Below, one piece after another: positions 44,715 through 56,014 of a DNA stretch of 64,000 bases. Under the pieces are notes generated by a model. It was not told where the DNA came from and made no database searches. It saw only the letters and a list, made by a program, of their open reading frames with translations. Location of the stretch: assembly GCF_037969765.1 (NCBI RefSeq), contig NZ_CP150207.1:5091501-5155500 (forward strand), given 5' to 3'. Each line of letters starts with the position of its first letter. The first letter of the stretch is position 1. This stretch comes from Paenibacillus sp. FSL W8-0186. Its GTDB lineage: Bacteria; Bacillota; Bacilli; Paenibacillales; Paenibacillaceae. A program made the translations under genes and the position numbers.

Positions 44715-44999
44715 TTATTTTACCGATCCGATGGCTTCGCGTTTCGTCTGCCCTTTCTTTTTATACTTGATCTTGGTCGCCTCTCCTCCACGGAGATGGC
44801 GGATCGACTTATGATATTCGAGAATGTGCTTCACCTGGTCTGCCAAATCCGGATTGATTTCCGGAAGACGCTCGGTCAAATCTTTATGCACCGTACTCTT
44901 GGATACGCCGAATTCCTTGGCAATCGTCCGAACCGTGTGCCGAGTCTCCACGATGCAGCGTCCTATTTTAATCGTTCGTTCTTTGATGTAGTCGTGCAC
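44715..44999 (-). CDS. spoIIID: Sporulation regulator SpoIIID
   Basis: The predicted protein has 94 residues: MHDYIKERTIKIGRCIVETR, then a helix-turn-helix TVRTIAKEFGVSKSTVHKDLTERLP (about 22-46) and a basic tail. This matches SpoIIID, the mother-cell regulator acting after SigE and before SigK. A SigE-type promoter is seen upstream (45033-45060). Confidence 0.97.
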   Translation of the reverse strand: MHDYIKERTIKIGRCIVETRHTVRTIAKEFGVSKSTVHKDLTERLPEINPDLADQVKHILEYHKSIRHLRGGEATKIKYKKKGQTKREAIGSVK

Positions 45000-45032
45000 G
45001 CTCCCGCCTCCCTACTCGAGATAGTTTGGTAC

Positions 45033-45060
45033 ATTATATGAGGGGCGTGCCCATATATTC
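45033..45060 (-). promoter_or_regulatory. SigE-type promoter of spoIIID
   Basis: On the minus strand a -35 GAATATA (45054-45060), 13 bp, then a -10 CATATAAT (45033-45040). This agrees with the ATATT/CATACAAT-type SigE consensus. The distance to the ATG is about 33 bp. Confidence 0.6.
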
Positions 45061-45123
45061 ACGGTTTCGGAAGCGTGACAAGCCCGGACAAGGCCATTTA
45101 TTTTACAAAAGAGGTTCGAGCAG

Positions 45124-45160
45124 CAAAAAAAGCGGGAGCTATGAAGCTCTCCGCCTTTTT
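45124..45160 (-). terminator. Terminator of spoIIQ
   Basis: AGCGGGAGCT pairs with AGCTCTCCGC-type sequence around ATGA. The U-run on the minus strand comes from the A7 at 45125-45131. Confidence 0.85.
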
Positions 45161-45183
45161 CTCTAGACCCAATAAACCGGAAA

Positions 45184-45927
45184 TTAATTTTTGGGAAGCA
45201 CACTAACCGGGTTGAGCAATTCGCCGTTTTCATATACTGCGAAATGCAAGTGGTTGCCAAGATCCTTCTCCATTTCATTGCGGCCGGCATTAGCAAGGAC
45301 ATCGCCCTGCTTCACCTCTGCCCCCTGCTTTACCTTAATGTCAGTCAGGCTCTCGTATACGGTCTTCAGGTTGTTTGCATGAGTAATTTCCACAACATAG
45401 CCGAGCAGAGGATGCTCTTCAACCCGCGTTACTTTGCCGGCAAGTGCGGCCTTGACCTCAAATGGCTTGTCATCCTCGCGAGCCAAATCGATGCCGGTAT
45501 TCGGTGTAAAAGTATCCTTATACTCGACCATCGCCGCTTGATGATCCTCCGCTGAGCCTTCCTTCTCATAGAAAGGCTTTACGATCGACACTTCGGAAAC
45601 GTTGGCCACGGGCCAGATCAAATCCTCCGTGATTGCTGTTTTTGAAGTATCCGTTTTGTCAGAAACGTTGTCTCGCATCAATTCGTCATCGGGGAGCTGG
45701 ACGGTGTCGGTTACGCTGGCGGGGGTCGATTCCATAGGCTTGCGGCCTGCATCCTGATAGACCCACACTAAGGTTAGTATAATTGCCGCTGCCGCCACAT
45801 ATGCTGCCGGGTACACCCATCTCTTGGACAATACTTTTTTCCATGCGGATACCGGAGCTTCCGGCTCGCCCATTATATTTTTGGGAGATTCCTCATGGGG
45901 TTGATTTTTTGGTTTTTGTTCATTCAT
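45184..45927 (-). CDS. spoIIQ: SpoIIQ-like M23-fold sporulation protein
   Basis: The predicted protein has 247 residues from ATG 45927, behind GAGGTGAT. One membrane helix lies at about 35-57 (WVYPAAYVAAAAIILTLVWV), with the rest extracytoplasmic. A degenerate LytM/M23 domain covers about 150-245. It has NTGIDLA where active enzymes have a zinc-binding His (Asn here), and the HLH pair in GNHLHFAVYENG is retained. SpoIIQ is the forespore partner of SpoIIIAH in the engulfment channel, and the B. subtilis protein is likewise a degenerate peptidase. A SigF-type promoter precedes it. It lies between spoIID and spoIIID in conserved order. Confidence 0.88.
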   Translation of the reverse strand: MNEQKPKNQPHEESPKNIMGEPEAPVSAWKKVLSKRWVYPAAYVAAAAIILTLVWVYQDAGRKPMESTPASVTDTVQLPDDELMRDNVSDKTDTSKTAITEDLIWPVANVSEVSIVKPFYEKEGSAEDHQAAMVEYKDTFTPNTGIDLAREDDKPFEVKAALAGKVTRVEEHPLLGYVVEITHANNLKTVYESLTDIKVKQGAEVKQGDVLANAGRNEMEKDLGNHLHFAVYENGELLNPVSVLPKN

Positions 45928-45946
45928 TGGTATCACCTCAATAACC

Positions 45947-45974
45947 AGTGTTACCGAGGGTGACTCTTTTATAC
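45947..45974 (-). promoter_or_regulatory. SigF-type promoter of spoIIQ
   Basis: On the minus strand GTATA (45970-45974), 14 bp, then GGTAACACT (45947-45955). The latter fits the SigF -10 pattern GGnnAnAnT at every defined base. The start point would be near 45940, giving a very short leader. Confidence 0.5.
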
Positions 45975-46002
45975 TTCCATTATAGTAATATTTCAAAAAT
46001 AA

Positions 46003-47934
46003 TTAGTGTTCCAGCCATTCAGATGCCTGCGCAAATGATATACCGGTGTAATAGTGTTTGAGAATTTGCGTCGTTGTGTATCCCTGCTTCGCCATCCCCT
46101 GGGCTCCCCATTGACTCATGCCGACGCCGTGTCCGTTGCCGTACGTTGTAATCTTGACATCGTCTCCGTCCAAAGTCATTGCAAACTGGGCGGAGCGCAG
46201 TCCTAGCCTCTCCCGCAGCTCACGTCCAGTGAAGGACTGTCCGTTGATGAACATCGTTTTGACATTATGCCCTGCCGTATAGGATTTAATTTGAAAAAGC
46301 GCCGGCGCCGCTGCTTGGTCAGCTGGGGAAGCCGCAGGCAGGGCAGAATCCTTAAGTCCAAGCTTATTGAACAACTCGCTCAGCGGAATGGTTACCGTCT
46401 CCTTAAAAGACGGATTGACGCTTTTATCCCACGGGCTGGGCACGCTGCGCAGATAAGGCAGCTTTAGGGACCAATATTCCTCAGAATTTTCGGTATACCC
46501 GCCGCTGGCAGAGAAAAAGGTAGCGGTTATCGGCTTGCCCTGATAGGTCATGATGATCCCCTTCGTTTGCTCTACCGCCCGGCGCAGCTTGGCCAGCTGG
46601 TCGCTCTTGCCGAGCTCGATCCACTTGTCCAGCTCTTTGCTGGACAGATAGGCCTGATGACCGACCGAATCAACGACGTCTGCTCCTGACACGGGAACTC
46701 CGCTGCGATCCCCTTCCGCCAGGCGGCGGACGATAAACGTCCGTGCGGCGATCGCCTGTGCCTTCAGCGCTTCGAGCTCGAAGTCCGCCGGCATTTCCGC
46801 TGCAAGCACGCCGGTCACGTACTGCTCGAGCGGCAGCGTCTCAATGCCCCCGGTCTTCGTCAGGTAGACGCTGACCGGGGGCAGCTCGCTAGCGGCTGGC
46901 GCAGCCGGGAGCCGGACCGCGGGCGGCACCGCCACAGCACGGCCGGATCCAGCCGTGCTGGCCGGATCAGCCGCGGCGGGCTGCCCGGCAGCGCTTGGCG
47001 GCGGTGCTGCCGCGGGCCCGGCGCCGCTGCGGCTGCCAACAAGGGCCGCCAGCAGTACGGCCGCCGCGGCCAGCGAGGCCAGCGCAGCGCCGAGCTTGGC
47101 GCTGTTCCTTCCGCTATGGCGGAAGGAACGGTACGCGCGCGTGCCCGCAGGGACGCGCACGCGGACGGCGCGCAGCGCACGCGCCGCTGCCGGGCGCGGG
47201 GCGCGGCGCGCCTGCGGCTGCGGCGGGGCGTGCACCGGAGCTGGCGCGTTACCGCCGGGTGCAGGCAGCGATGCTGCTCCGAGCAGCTGGTGCGCCGCAC
47301 TGCCGTGCACGCCAGGCAACGCAGCGCCCGCCCCGCGGCCTGGCGCACTGCCCGCCGCCCTTAGCGGCGCCCAGCTGCCCCCGCTTGACGGTGCAGCTCG
47401 CCCATCCAGCCCTTTAGATGCGATGCCTGCTTTGCTTCCCGCGGTACTGTTCGCCGCACTGCGCTGCCCGCTGACAGCCGCCACACCGCGTTGTTCACTC
47501 TTTACAAACCTGCCAGCCCTTTCGCTGTCAGTGCTGGCTATTCTACTTTGTACATTGTAGTGCGTATCGTTTGCCTCATAGTGCGATATTGATCCCACAT
47601 GCGATTTATCCGATCCTCTGCTATGTCCCGGTGCAAACCCCGCTTCAGCTATATGCGCACCGTCTTTTACACGCAGTGCGGACTCCGTTCCCAGCGTTGC
47701 CTGCTTCGCACCCTTCCGTACCGCCACGGCTGCATCACAGCCTGCAGCCGTCCTAGGCTGTTCTTGCCCTGCGGCCGCTCTTTCCCGCCAGCCGCTTTCC
47801 AGACGGCTCCCGATCGACGCACTGCCTTGTTCTCTTTTATTTTTACGAGCCGATAGATTGATGACCAAATGTTCCTGATTAGAATCCGTACTCAAAGCAA
47901 GCAACCTCCATCCCGATTCATGCTGCAGCCGCAT
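46003..47934 (-). CDS. spoIID: SpoIID lytic transglycosylase with long N-terminal low-complexity extension
   Basis: Up to 643 residues from ATG 47934, or 630 from TTG 47895, which has GGAGG 9 nt upstream. The C-terminal half (about 352-640) is a normal SpoIID/LytB domain. It has VTGVLAAEMPADFELEALKA with the catalytic-type Glu380, AIAARTF, ATFFSASGGYTENSEEYW and NGHGVGMSQWGAQGMAKQGY. It hydrolyses peptidoglycan during engulfment, together with SpoIIP and SpoIIM. A membrane helix (~280-301) precedes it, then a Pro/Ala-rich linker (~303-350). Residues 1-279 form an unusual cytoplasmic extension, Ala/Gly/Ser/Arg rich and disordered, with extreme GC content; SpoIID normally has only a few residues there. 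Expression is expected under SigE. Confidence 0.9.
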   Translation of the reverse strand: MRLQHESGWRLLALSTDSNQEHLVINLSARKNKREQGSASIGSRLESGWRERAAAGQEQPRTAAGCDAAVAVRKGAKQATLGTESALRVKDGAHIAEAGFAPGHSRGSDKSHVGSISHYEANDTHYNVQSRIASTDSERAGRFVKSEQRGVAAVSGQRSAANSTAGSKAGIASKGLDGRAAPSSGGSWAPLRAAGSAPGRGAGAALPGVHGSAAHQLLGAASLPAPGGNAPAPVHAPPQPQARRAPRPAAARALRAVRVRVPAGTRAYRSFRHSGRNSAKLGAALASLAAAAVLLAALVGSRSGAGPAAAPPPSAAGQPAAADPASTAGSGRAVAVPPAVRLPAAPAASELPPVSVYLTKTGGIETLPLEQYVTGVLAAEMPADFELEALKAQAIAARTFIVRRLAEGDRSGVPVSGADVVDSVGHQAYLSSKELDKWIELGKSDQLAKLRRAVEQTKGIIMTYQGKPITATFFSASGGYTENSEEYWSLKLPYLRSVPSPWDKSVNPSFKETVTIPLSELFNKLGLKDSALPAASPADQAAAPALFQIKSYTAGHNVKTMFINGQSFTGRELRERLGLRSAQFAMTLDGDDVKITTYGNGHGVGMSQWGAQGMAKQGYTTTQILKHYYTGISFAQASEWLEH

Positions 47935-48306
47935 GGTTTCCTCTAGCCAAGGGGATATGCGACCCTAGCGATTGAATTCGTTATACTTTTTGTTCGCTAT
48001 ACTTATAGATATGACCTTCACGAGCCTGCTAGAACCGGAAAGGGTAAGTCTTCAGCCCGAATATATGAGAAACGAATAGGTTTGATATGATGATCAACCA
48101 GCATAATCTTATATATTGGTTCCCCATCAAGCTGTGCTCGCTATGCAATACCTTATGCAATGTCTTATTCAATCCGGTTCAGTACCATTTCCCCTGCTAA
48201 CGGACAGAGAGGGCGCTATTTCTAGTTTGAAGCTGAATCACAGTACTTATCGGACCCAGATGCACCTATTTGCAATTTTTCTTCTATATTAGGAGGTCAT
48301 TTAGCC

Positions 48307-48376
48307 AAATAACGGAACCACTGTCCGTACGCATTAGTCTTTGCTGCTTTTTCGCAAAATAACGGATCTACGGTCC
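48307..48376. repeat. Pair of AAATAACGGA..GTCC words 50 bp apart
   Basis: AAATAACGGAACCACTGTCC and AAATAACGGATCTACGGTCC occur 50 bp apart. They look like decayed copies of a dispersed element. Confidence 0.5.
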
Positions 48377-48455
48377 ATTCAGTCAATTGCGCACCAATCC
48401 AGTCAGTTTGCTCACCAAATCCAGTCAATTGCACATCAATCCAATCCATCTCACA
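48375..48455. repeat. Imperfect ~21-bp tandem repeat
   Basis: Four units share TCCAGTCAATTGCACA-like cores (CCATTCAGTCAATTGCGCA, CCAATCCAGTCAGTTTGCTCA, CCAAATCCAGTCAATTGCACA and a last diverged one). On the minus strand they would encode DWIDVQLTGFGEQTDWIGAQ-like repeats, but the frame lacks a believable start. Confidence 0.6.
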
Positions 48456-48532
48456 CCGAACGCCGCACCCAGCACATATGGCGTTACACCATGTCCACCC
48501 AAACCCAATTCCCGCCATGTTCTCTTGCCACA

Positions 48533-48570
48533 CAAAAAAAAAGACCGTGCTCAAAAACACAGTCTTTTTC
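48533..48570 (-). terminator. murA terminator
   Basis: AAAGACCGTG pairs with CACAGTCTTT around a short loop. A nine-base A-run gives the U-run on the minus strand. It lies 31 nt after the murA stop. Confidence 0.85.
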
Positions 48571-48600
48571 ACATCTATAGGTTATGATATTAATTCGCAA

Positions 48601-49950
48601 TCATGCCCAGGTCGGTTGTACTTTAAGCATCGGGAGCTCATCCTTCTTATTGACAGGAACCCGTTCGCTTTGAGCAGCGGATTCTTTCTCGTCAACAGTG
48701 ATCCGCCAGATATCTGCCCCTAGGCCCGAAAGCTTCTCGGCCAAATTAACATAGCCGCGGTCAATATGATGTGTGCCGCTTACTTCCGTGGTACCATCAG
48801 CGACGAGCCCGGCAATAATGAGTGCGGCCCCGGCGCGCAAATCCGTAGCGCATACTTTGGCTCCGCTCAGCTTGGCACCGCCTGTGATGATGGAAGTACG
48901 TCCTTCCACTTTAATTTCTGCATTCATCAGCGCAAATTGCTCTACGTGCATGAAACGATTCTCAAACACGGTTTCCGTCACCACACTTGTTCCTTCGGAC
49001 ACAAGCAATAGCGCCATCATTTGCGACTGCATGTCGGTTGGAAAGCCCGGGTAAGGCAGCGTTTTAACGTCCACAGCCTTAAGCGGCTTATCCGCTATAA
49101 CCCGCACACCATTCTCGTGTACTTCAACGTTCGCGCCCATTTCCTCAAGTTTGGCAATGACGGGACCCAGATGATCCGCAATCGCGCCCTCGACAAACAC
49201 GTTTCCGCCTGTCGTAGCGGCAGCAATCATAAAGGTACCTGCTTCAATGCGGTCAGGAATGACCGTATGCTCTACACCGCGCAGCTTCTCCACGCCTTCA
49301 ATGCGAATGACGCCCGTTCCTGCACCGCGGACGATCGCGCCCATTCCGTTCAAGTAGTTGGCAAGATCAACGATTTCCGGCTCCTTCGCCGCATTCTCGA
49401 TAACCGTCGTTCCTTCCGCCAGAGTAGCCGCCATCATAATATTCTCCGTTGCCCCAACGCTGGCTACGTCCAGGTAAATTTTCGCCCCGCGCAGGCGTCC
49501 GTTCGATTTAGCTTCGATAAAGCCCTGCCCTAGATTGATCTCAGCACCCATCGCTTCAAAGCCTTTTAAATGCTGATCAATGGGTCTCGTACCGATCGCG
49601 CAGCCTCCAGGAAGAGAAATTCGCGTATAACCCGTGCGAGTCAACAAAGGTCCCATAACAAGAAAAGATGCCCGCATTTTCCGTACCCATTCGTACGGCG
49701 CTTCACAATTCGCGATCTTTTGCGCATTGACCGTGACTACTTCACGATCATATGTAACTGTCGCTCCGAGCGATTCCAAAACTTTGATAATGGTCATCAC
49801 ATCATCTAGCGGCGGGGCATCACGAATTACGCTTACGCCTTCCTCCCCCAGTAGCGATGCTGCGATGATCGGCAGCACAGAATTTTTAGCTCCGCTAACT
49901 TTAACGTTCCCGGACAAAATATTGCCGCCGCGGACGATAAATTTGCTCAT
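48601..49950 (-). CDS. murA: UDP-N-acetylglucosamine 1-carboxyvinyltransferase
   Basis: The predicted protein has 449 residues from ATG 49950, behind GGAGGG at 8 nt. It has the enolpyruvyl-transferase fold with N-terminal [20 protein letters not shown] and the catalytic Cys in [19 protein letters not shown]. It begins peptidoglycan synthesis by transferring enolpyruvate from PEP to UDP-GlcNAc. Usual MurA length is about 420-435. Here the C-terminus has an extra ~25 charged residues (after [12 protein letters not shown]), probably disordered. Position next to ywzB and the atp operon matches murAA of B. subtilis. Confidence 0.97.
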   Translation of the reverse strand: MSKFIVRGGNILSGNVKVSGAKNSVLPIIAASLLGEEGVSVIRDAPPLDDVMTIIKVLESLGATVTYDREVVTVNAQKIANCEAPYEWVRKMRASFLVMGPLLTRTGYTRISLPGGCAIGTRPIDQHLKGFEAMGAEINLGQGFIEAKSNGRLRGAKIYLDVASVGATENIMMAATLAEGTTVIENAAKEPEIVDLANYLNGMGAIVRGAGTGVIRIEGVEKLRGVEHTVIPDRIEAGTFMIAAATTGGNVFVEGAIADHLGPVIAKLEEMGANVEVHENGVRVIADKPLKAVDVKTLPYPGFPTDMQSQMMALLLVSEGTSVVTETVFENRFMHVEQFALMNAEIKVEGRTSIITGGAKLSGAKVCATDLRAGAALIIAGLVADGTTEVSGTHHIDRGYVNLAEKLSGLGADIWRITVDEKESAAQSERVPVNKKDELPMLKVQPTWA

Positions 49951-50285
49951 CTTTGTTTCCCTCCGCGCGTTCATTTTCACCCTTATTTTCGATGCAAAAT
50001 AAAGGCATCCCGCTCATTTCCCTAAATTTCATCATATCATCGGTAGCTTGAGGCGCACAAGGCTCTAATCTTGTAGAAATAACACGAATTATGTAGAATT
50101 TCGTCTTATTTGCAAGCATTTACTAGATCCCCTTGGCGTAATCCTTATTCACCATTGTTGACACAATGTTTTGATGTTATTCGACAAACTTCACTCTGCG
50201 TATAATTACGCATTAAGGCTCCAAGACCCCCAAAAATCTTGTTAACCCGAATAGTCTAACACACTTATAACCAAAGACTTAGGAA
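49951..50285. other. Intergenic region upstream of murA
   Basis: It contains the palindrome CATTGTTG/ACACAATG (50153-50168) and a possible -35/-10 pair (TTGCAA then TAATTC on the minus strand, around 50085-50115). I see no gene. Confidence 0.45.
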
Positions 50286-50537
50286 TTAAAACATATAGCG
50301 AAGCATCTGCGTATATCCCAAGTACTCCAATATGAAGGCTGCCACAAACCGTCCCAGCACGATGGCCAAAAGCAGATGGAGCAGCTTGCCTTGCGGCCCC
50401 TTCGGATGCCGGATGAATAAATCCAGCTTGAGATTTTGCAGCGCCCACCAGGACAGGACAATACAAGCCAGCGATATTAAAATGGCCGTCAAGCCATTCA
50501 TGCCAACCGAAGTCGGCACTGAATCCATGGGATTCAT
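50286..50537 (-). CDS. ywzB: DUF1146-family membrane protein YwzB
   Basis: The predicted protein has 83 residues from ATG 50537, behind GGGAGG. Two membrane helices (about 14-34 and 52-76) flank the conserved cytosolic loop QNLKLDLFIRHPKGPQGKLLH. This is the YwzB/DUF1146 family found between atpC and murA in Bacillales. Its function is not known; it is separate from the ATP synthase transcript because of the atpC terminator. Confidence 0.9.
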   Translation of the reverse strand: MNPMDSVPTSVGMNGLTAILISLACIVLSWWALQNLKLDLFIRHPKGPQGKLLHLLLAIVLGRFVAAFILEYLGYTQMLRYMF

Positions 50538-51310
50538 ATCCGCGCCTCCCGCCTTGTTCTATACTTATGCAACCGCCCCAGAAAGGGTTAAAACACTATA
50601 AATATATATCGGCAAGCATAATGTAAAAAATTTATAGACCCTATATATCATACTTGCCTGAGTGATAATAATCCAGTCTTTCTTTTCGCTCAGAGCGCTT
50701 CCATTTGTATATTTATTTAAAAGCTGTTTCACCCTGCTGCAATCGCAAAAACATACTCAGAATTATTGCCTCATAGCGTTAACATGAAGCCTGTTTCATT
50801 CTCCATGATCGACATTTTCTGCTTCAAAGCAACATAGTTCTATGTTACAAAAAATTGTTCGTTTCCGCTACATCGAATTTTGCAGCCGTGGATACTATAT
50901 TCAATTTCATACATTAAAGTCAACCATGCCGCATTTTCGTATTTTCTGCGGCAATAGCCGCCACAAACCTCACGTAAGGTTCTAGGGTATTTTTCAGGCG
51001 TAATCCAGTAAATAGGCTTTAGAGCAAGGTTTTAGTGTGTTTTTTATACTGCCAGATTCTTATGCCCACGGCAAAGCACTTACTTTTTGCTGAACAATTT
51101 TCATTAAAATTATTCAGAATTGGGCCAATGTCCCAAACCCGATTGTATCTTAAGTCGGTCAAAAAAGGTGCCAAGGAAACGGTTATTGTCCACTATTAAT
51201 TACTACATTTTACAAGTCCTTCTTCATTTATACCTTCTTTTAATAAAGCCCGCTGGCAGATGGTTGAAGATAGCTGATCGCAGAGGCCCGATTGCAGGTA
51301 CCCTAAAAAG
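50538..51310. other. Gene-free region between ywzB and atpC with small inverted repeats
   Basis: I see no gene. Small inverted repeats stand out: AACATAG/CTATGTT (50831-50846), GCGGC-AATA-GCCGC (50948-50961) and AACCTCACGTAAGGTT (50966-50981). No known regulatory RNA is recognised. Confidence 0.5.
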
Positions 51311-51340
51311 AAAAAACCGAACACCAGAGTGTTCGGTTTC
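51311..51340 (-). terminator. ATP synthase operon terminator
   Basis: AACCGAACAC pairs perfectly with GTGTTCGGTT around CAGA. The U-run on the minus strand comes from A6 at 51311-51316. It lies 16 nt after atpC. Confidence 0.95.
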
Positions 51341-51356
51341 GCTATAAAATTTACAA

Positions 51357-51782
51357 TTAATGATGCTTTTTGATCTTCGCGTTGCCGGATACATTAATCC
51401 GGGTAATCGCCCTTTGCAGAGCCAATTCTGCACGACGGTGATCAATTCGATCCTGATTGTTGCCAGCAGACAACCTGCGTTCAGCACGCTCTCGTGCAGC
51501 TACCGCACGATCGACATCGATCTCCTCCGGAAGCTCGGCACTCTCTGCGAGAATGATAACTTTGTCTTTCTGAACTTCAACAAAGCCGCCATGCACCGCA
51601 ATTGTGGTCGAATCTCCACCGGTTTTGGCCACAATTGGAGCAACCTGAAGCGGTGTTACCAGCGGAACGTGATGCGGCAAAATACCAAGCTCGCCCTCGA
51701 CACCGCGGACGGTCAGGCTATTCACCTGTTCGGAGAACACCACATGTTCCGGCGTAACAATTTCCAATAAAAAGGTGCTCAC
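51357..51782 (-). CDS. atpC: ATP synthase epsilon subunit
   Basis: The predicted protein has 141 residues from GTG 51782, behind AGGAGGG. The N-terminal beta-sandwich contains MSTFLLEIVTPEHVVFSEQV and GVEGELGILPHHVPLVTPL. The C-terminal helical hairpin (about 92-135) is Arg-rich. It is part of the F1 central stalk and tunes ATP hydrolysis. It is last in the operon. Confidence 0.97.
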   Translation of the reverse strand: MSTFLLEIVTPEHVVFSEQVNSLTVRGVEGELGILPHHVPLVTPLQVAPIVAKTGGDSTTIAVHGGFVEVQKDKVIILAESAELPEEIDVDRAVAARERAERRLSAGNNQDRIDHRRAELALQRAITRINVSGNAKIKKHH

Positions 51783-51843
51783 TAGTCATCCCTCCTGTTC
51801 GTGGGACAGTTCATTTCTGAAGCATCCGAGTTCACGGCGCGTA

Positions 51844-53343
<1,500 letters not shown>

Positions 53344-53388
53344 CTAGCGTTCCTGCATATCCGCAAACTATCATCGAAAACGAAAATG

Positions 53389-54249
53389 CTAGCCTAGGGC
53401 GTTGGCACCCGCCACAATTTCCGTAATTTCCTGGGTAATAGCCGCTTGACGAGCACGGTTATACGTCAGGGTCAGCTCGTTGATCATTTTCGTTGCGTTC
53501 TTCGTCGCGCTGCCCATTGCCGTCATTTTCGCTCCAAGCTCACTTGCCTTTCCTTCCAGAAGGGCACCGAAAATCAGTGTTTCGGCATACTTCGGAAGCA
53601 GAACTTCAAGCACAGCTTCAGGAGAAGGCTCATACTCGTATTCTGCTGTCGGTCCGTTCGTTTCGACACTGTCGAATGGAAGCAAACGATCTACCGTCGG
53701 CAGCTGGCTCATCGCATTTATGAATTTGTTATAGCAAATATAGACCTCGTCAAATTGCTCCTCTTCAAAGCCCTGTACAGCCGCGTAGGCCAAAGACTTA
53801 ATATCGGCGAAGTTCGGCGAATCAGATAATTCGACGACATCCTTCAGTACAGGAAGCCCCCGACGATTGAAGTAGTCCCGTCCTTTGCGTCCGATAACGA
53901 ATAAACCGTATTCGGATTGGGATTGGTGCTTCTGGTTGATCTCATCCATTACTTTTCGGAGAATATTCGTATTGTATCCGCCGACAAGCCCGCCATCGGC
54001 CGTAATGACAATATAGGCCGTCCGTTTTACGGGGCGAGTCACGAGCATCGGATGCGTAACTCCGTCAGTGCTGGAGGCGATGCTGCTCACTACTTCCTTC
54101 AGCTTCTCCGCGTATGGACGGGAGGACTGGGCCTTCTCTTGCGCTCTTCTCAGCTTGGCCGAAGCGACCATTTCCATCGCCTTCGTAATCTGACGGGTGT
54201 TCTGAACACTCTTGATTTGACGTTTTATCTCGCGAATCCCTTTTGCCAT
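53389..54249 (-). CDS. atpG: ATP synthase gamma subunit
   Basis: The predicted protein has 286 residues from ATG 54249, behind GGGTGG; the longer upstream in-frame stretch lacks family similarity. It starts MAKGIREIKRQIKSVQNTRQ and ends MINELTLTYNRARQAAITQE, the two coiled ends of the rotor shaft. A perfect hairpin (54266-54288) lies directly before its ribosome site, which may limit translation. Confidence 0.97.
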   Translation of the reverse strand: MAKGIREIKRQIKSVQNTRQITKAMEMVASAKLRRAQEKAQSSRPYAEKLKEVVSSIASSTDGVTHPMLVTRPVKRTAYIVITADGGLVGGYNTNILRKVMDEINQKHQSQSEYGLFVIGRKGRDYFNRRGLPVLKDVVELSDSPNFADIKSLAYAAVQGFEEEQFDEVYICYNKFINAMSQLPTVDRLLPFDSVETNGPTAEYEYEPSPEAVLEVLLPKYAETLIFGALLEGKASELGAKMTAMGSATKNATKMINELTLTYNRARQAAITQEITEIVAGANALG

Positions 54250-54265
54250 GATTTCACCACCCTCA

Positions 54266-54288
54266 AACTTTGGCTGTAAGCCAAAGTT
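54266..54288 (-). promoter_or_regulatory. Hairpin just before the atpG ribosome site
   Basis: AACTTTGGCT (54266-54275) pairs perfectly with AGCCAAAGTT (54279-54288) around GTA. It ends about 3 nt from the GGGTGG site of atpG. It has no U-run, so it is not a terminator. Confidence 0.6.
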
Positions 54289-54446
54289 ACTTCGAAAGCA
54301 TACGCTTAACTTCACGTAACATATTCTCAAATTTCGGCCCTTAGCCAAAGCTAATCGGGCTAGTAAACCTGAGCAGAACATTGTCCCGTTTCAGGCGAAA
54401 CACGATCAAGCTTTGGCGGAACCAAAACGAGTATTCTTATAAGTAA

Positions 54447-54477
54447 TCATGAATCGGCAGGATCGGCCGATTCATGA
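54447..54477 (-). promoter_or_regulatory. Perfect 12-bp hairpin after atpA
   Basis: TCATGAATCGGC (54447-54458) pairs with GCCGATTCATGA (54466-54477) with a 7-nt loop. It lies 8 nt after the atpA stop codon and has no U-run. It could protect the atpA message end or mark a processing site. Confidence 0.6.
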
Positions 54478-54484
54478 AGCTGTA

Positions 54485-56014
<1,530 letters not shown>

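Larger units (their letters stand above)
47935..48532. other. Gene-free region between spoIID and murA
   Basis: The spoIID promoter must lie near 47960-48060, but no clear SigE pair is seen. Further right are two copies of an AAATAACGGA(A/T)C word (48307-48326 and 48357-48376, 50 bp apart) and an imperfect 20-21-bp tandem repeat (48375-48455). No gene is supported. Confidence 0.55.

Noticed and set aside
45184..45927. Active LytM endopeptidase
   Set aside because: One zinc ligand is replaced by Asn, so a structural SpoIIQ role fits better.
46955..47560. Plus-strand frame of 201 codons opposite spoIID
   Set aside because: It is produced by the high GC of the spoIID extension, lacks a ribosome site and has a low-complexity composition.
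48297..48572. Minus-strand frame of 91 codons with DWIDVQLTG-like repeats
   Set aside because: Its start lies inside the murA terminator and the repeats come from the 21-bp tandem repeat; no ribosome site.
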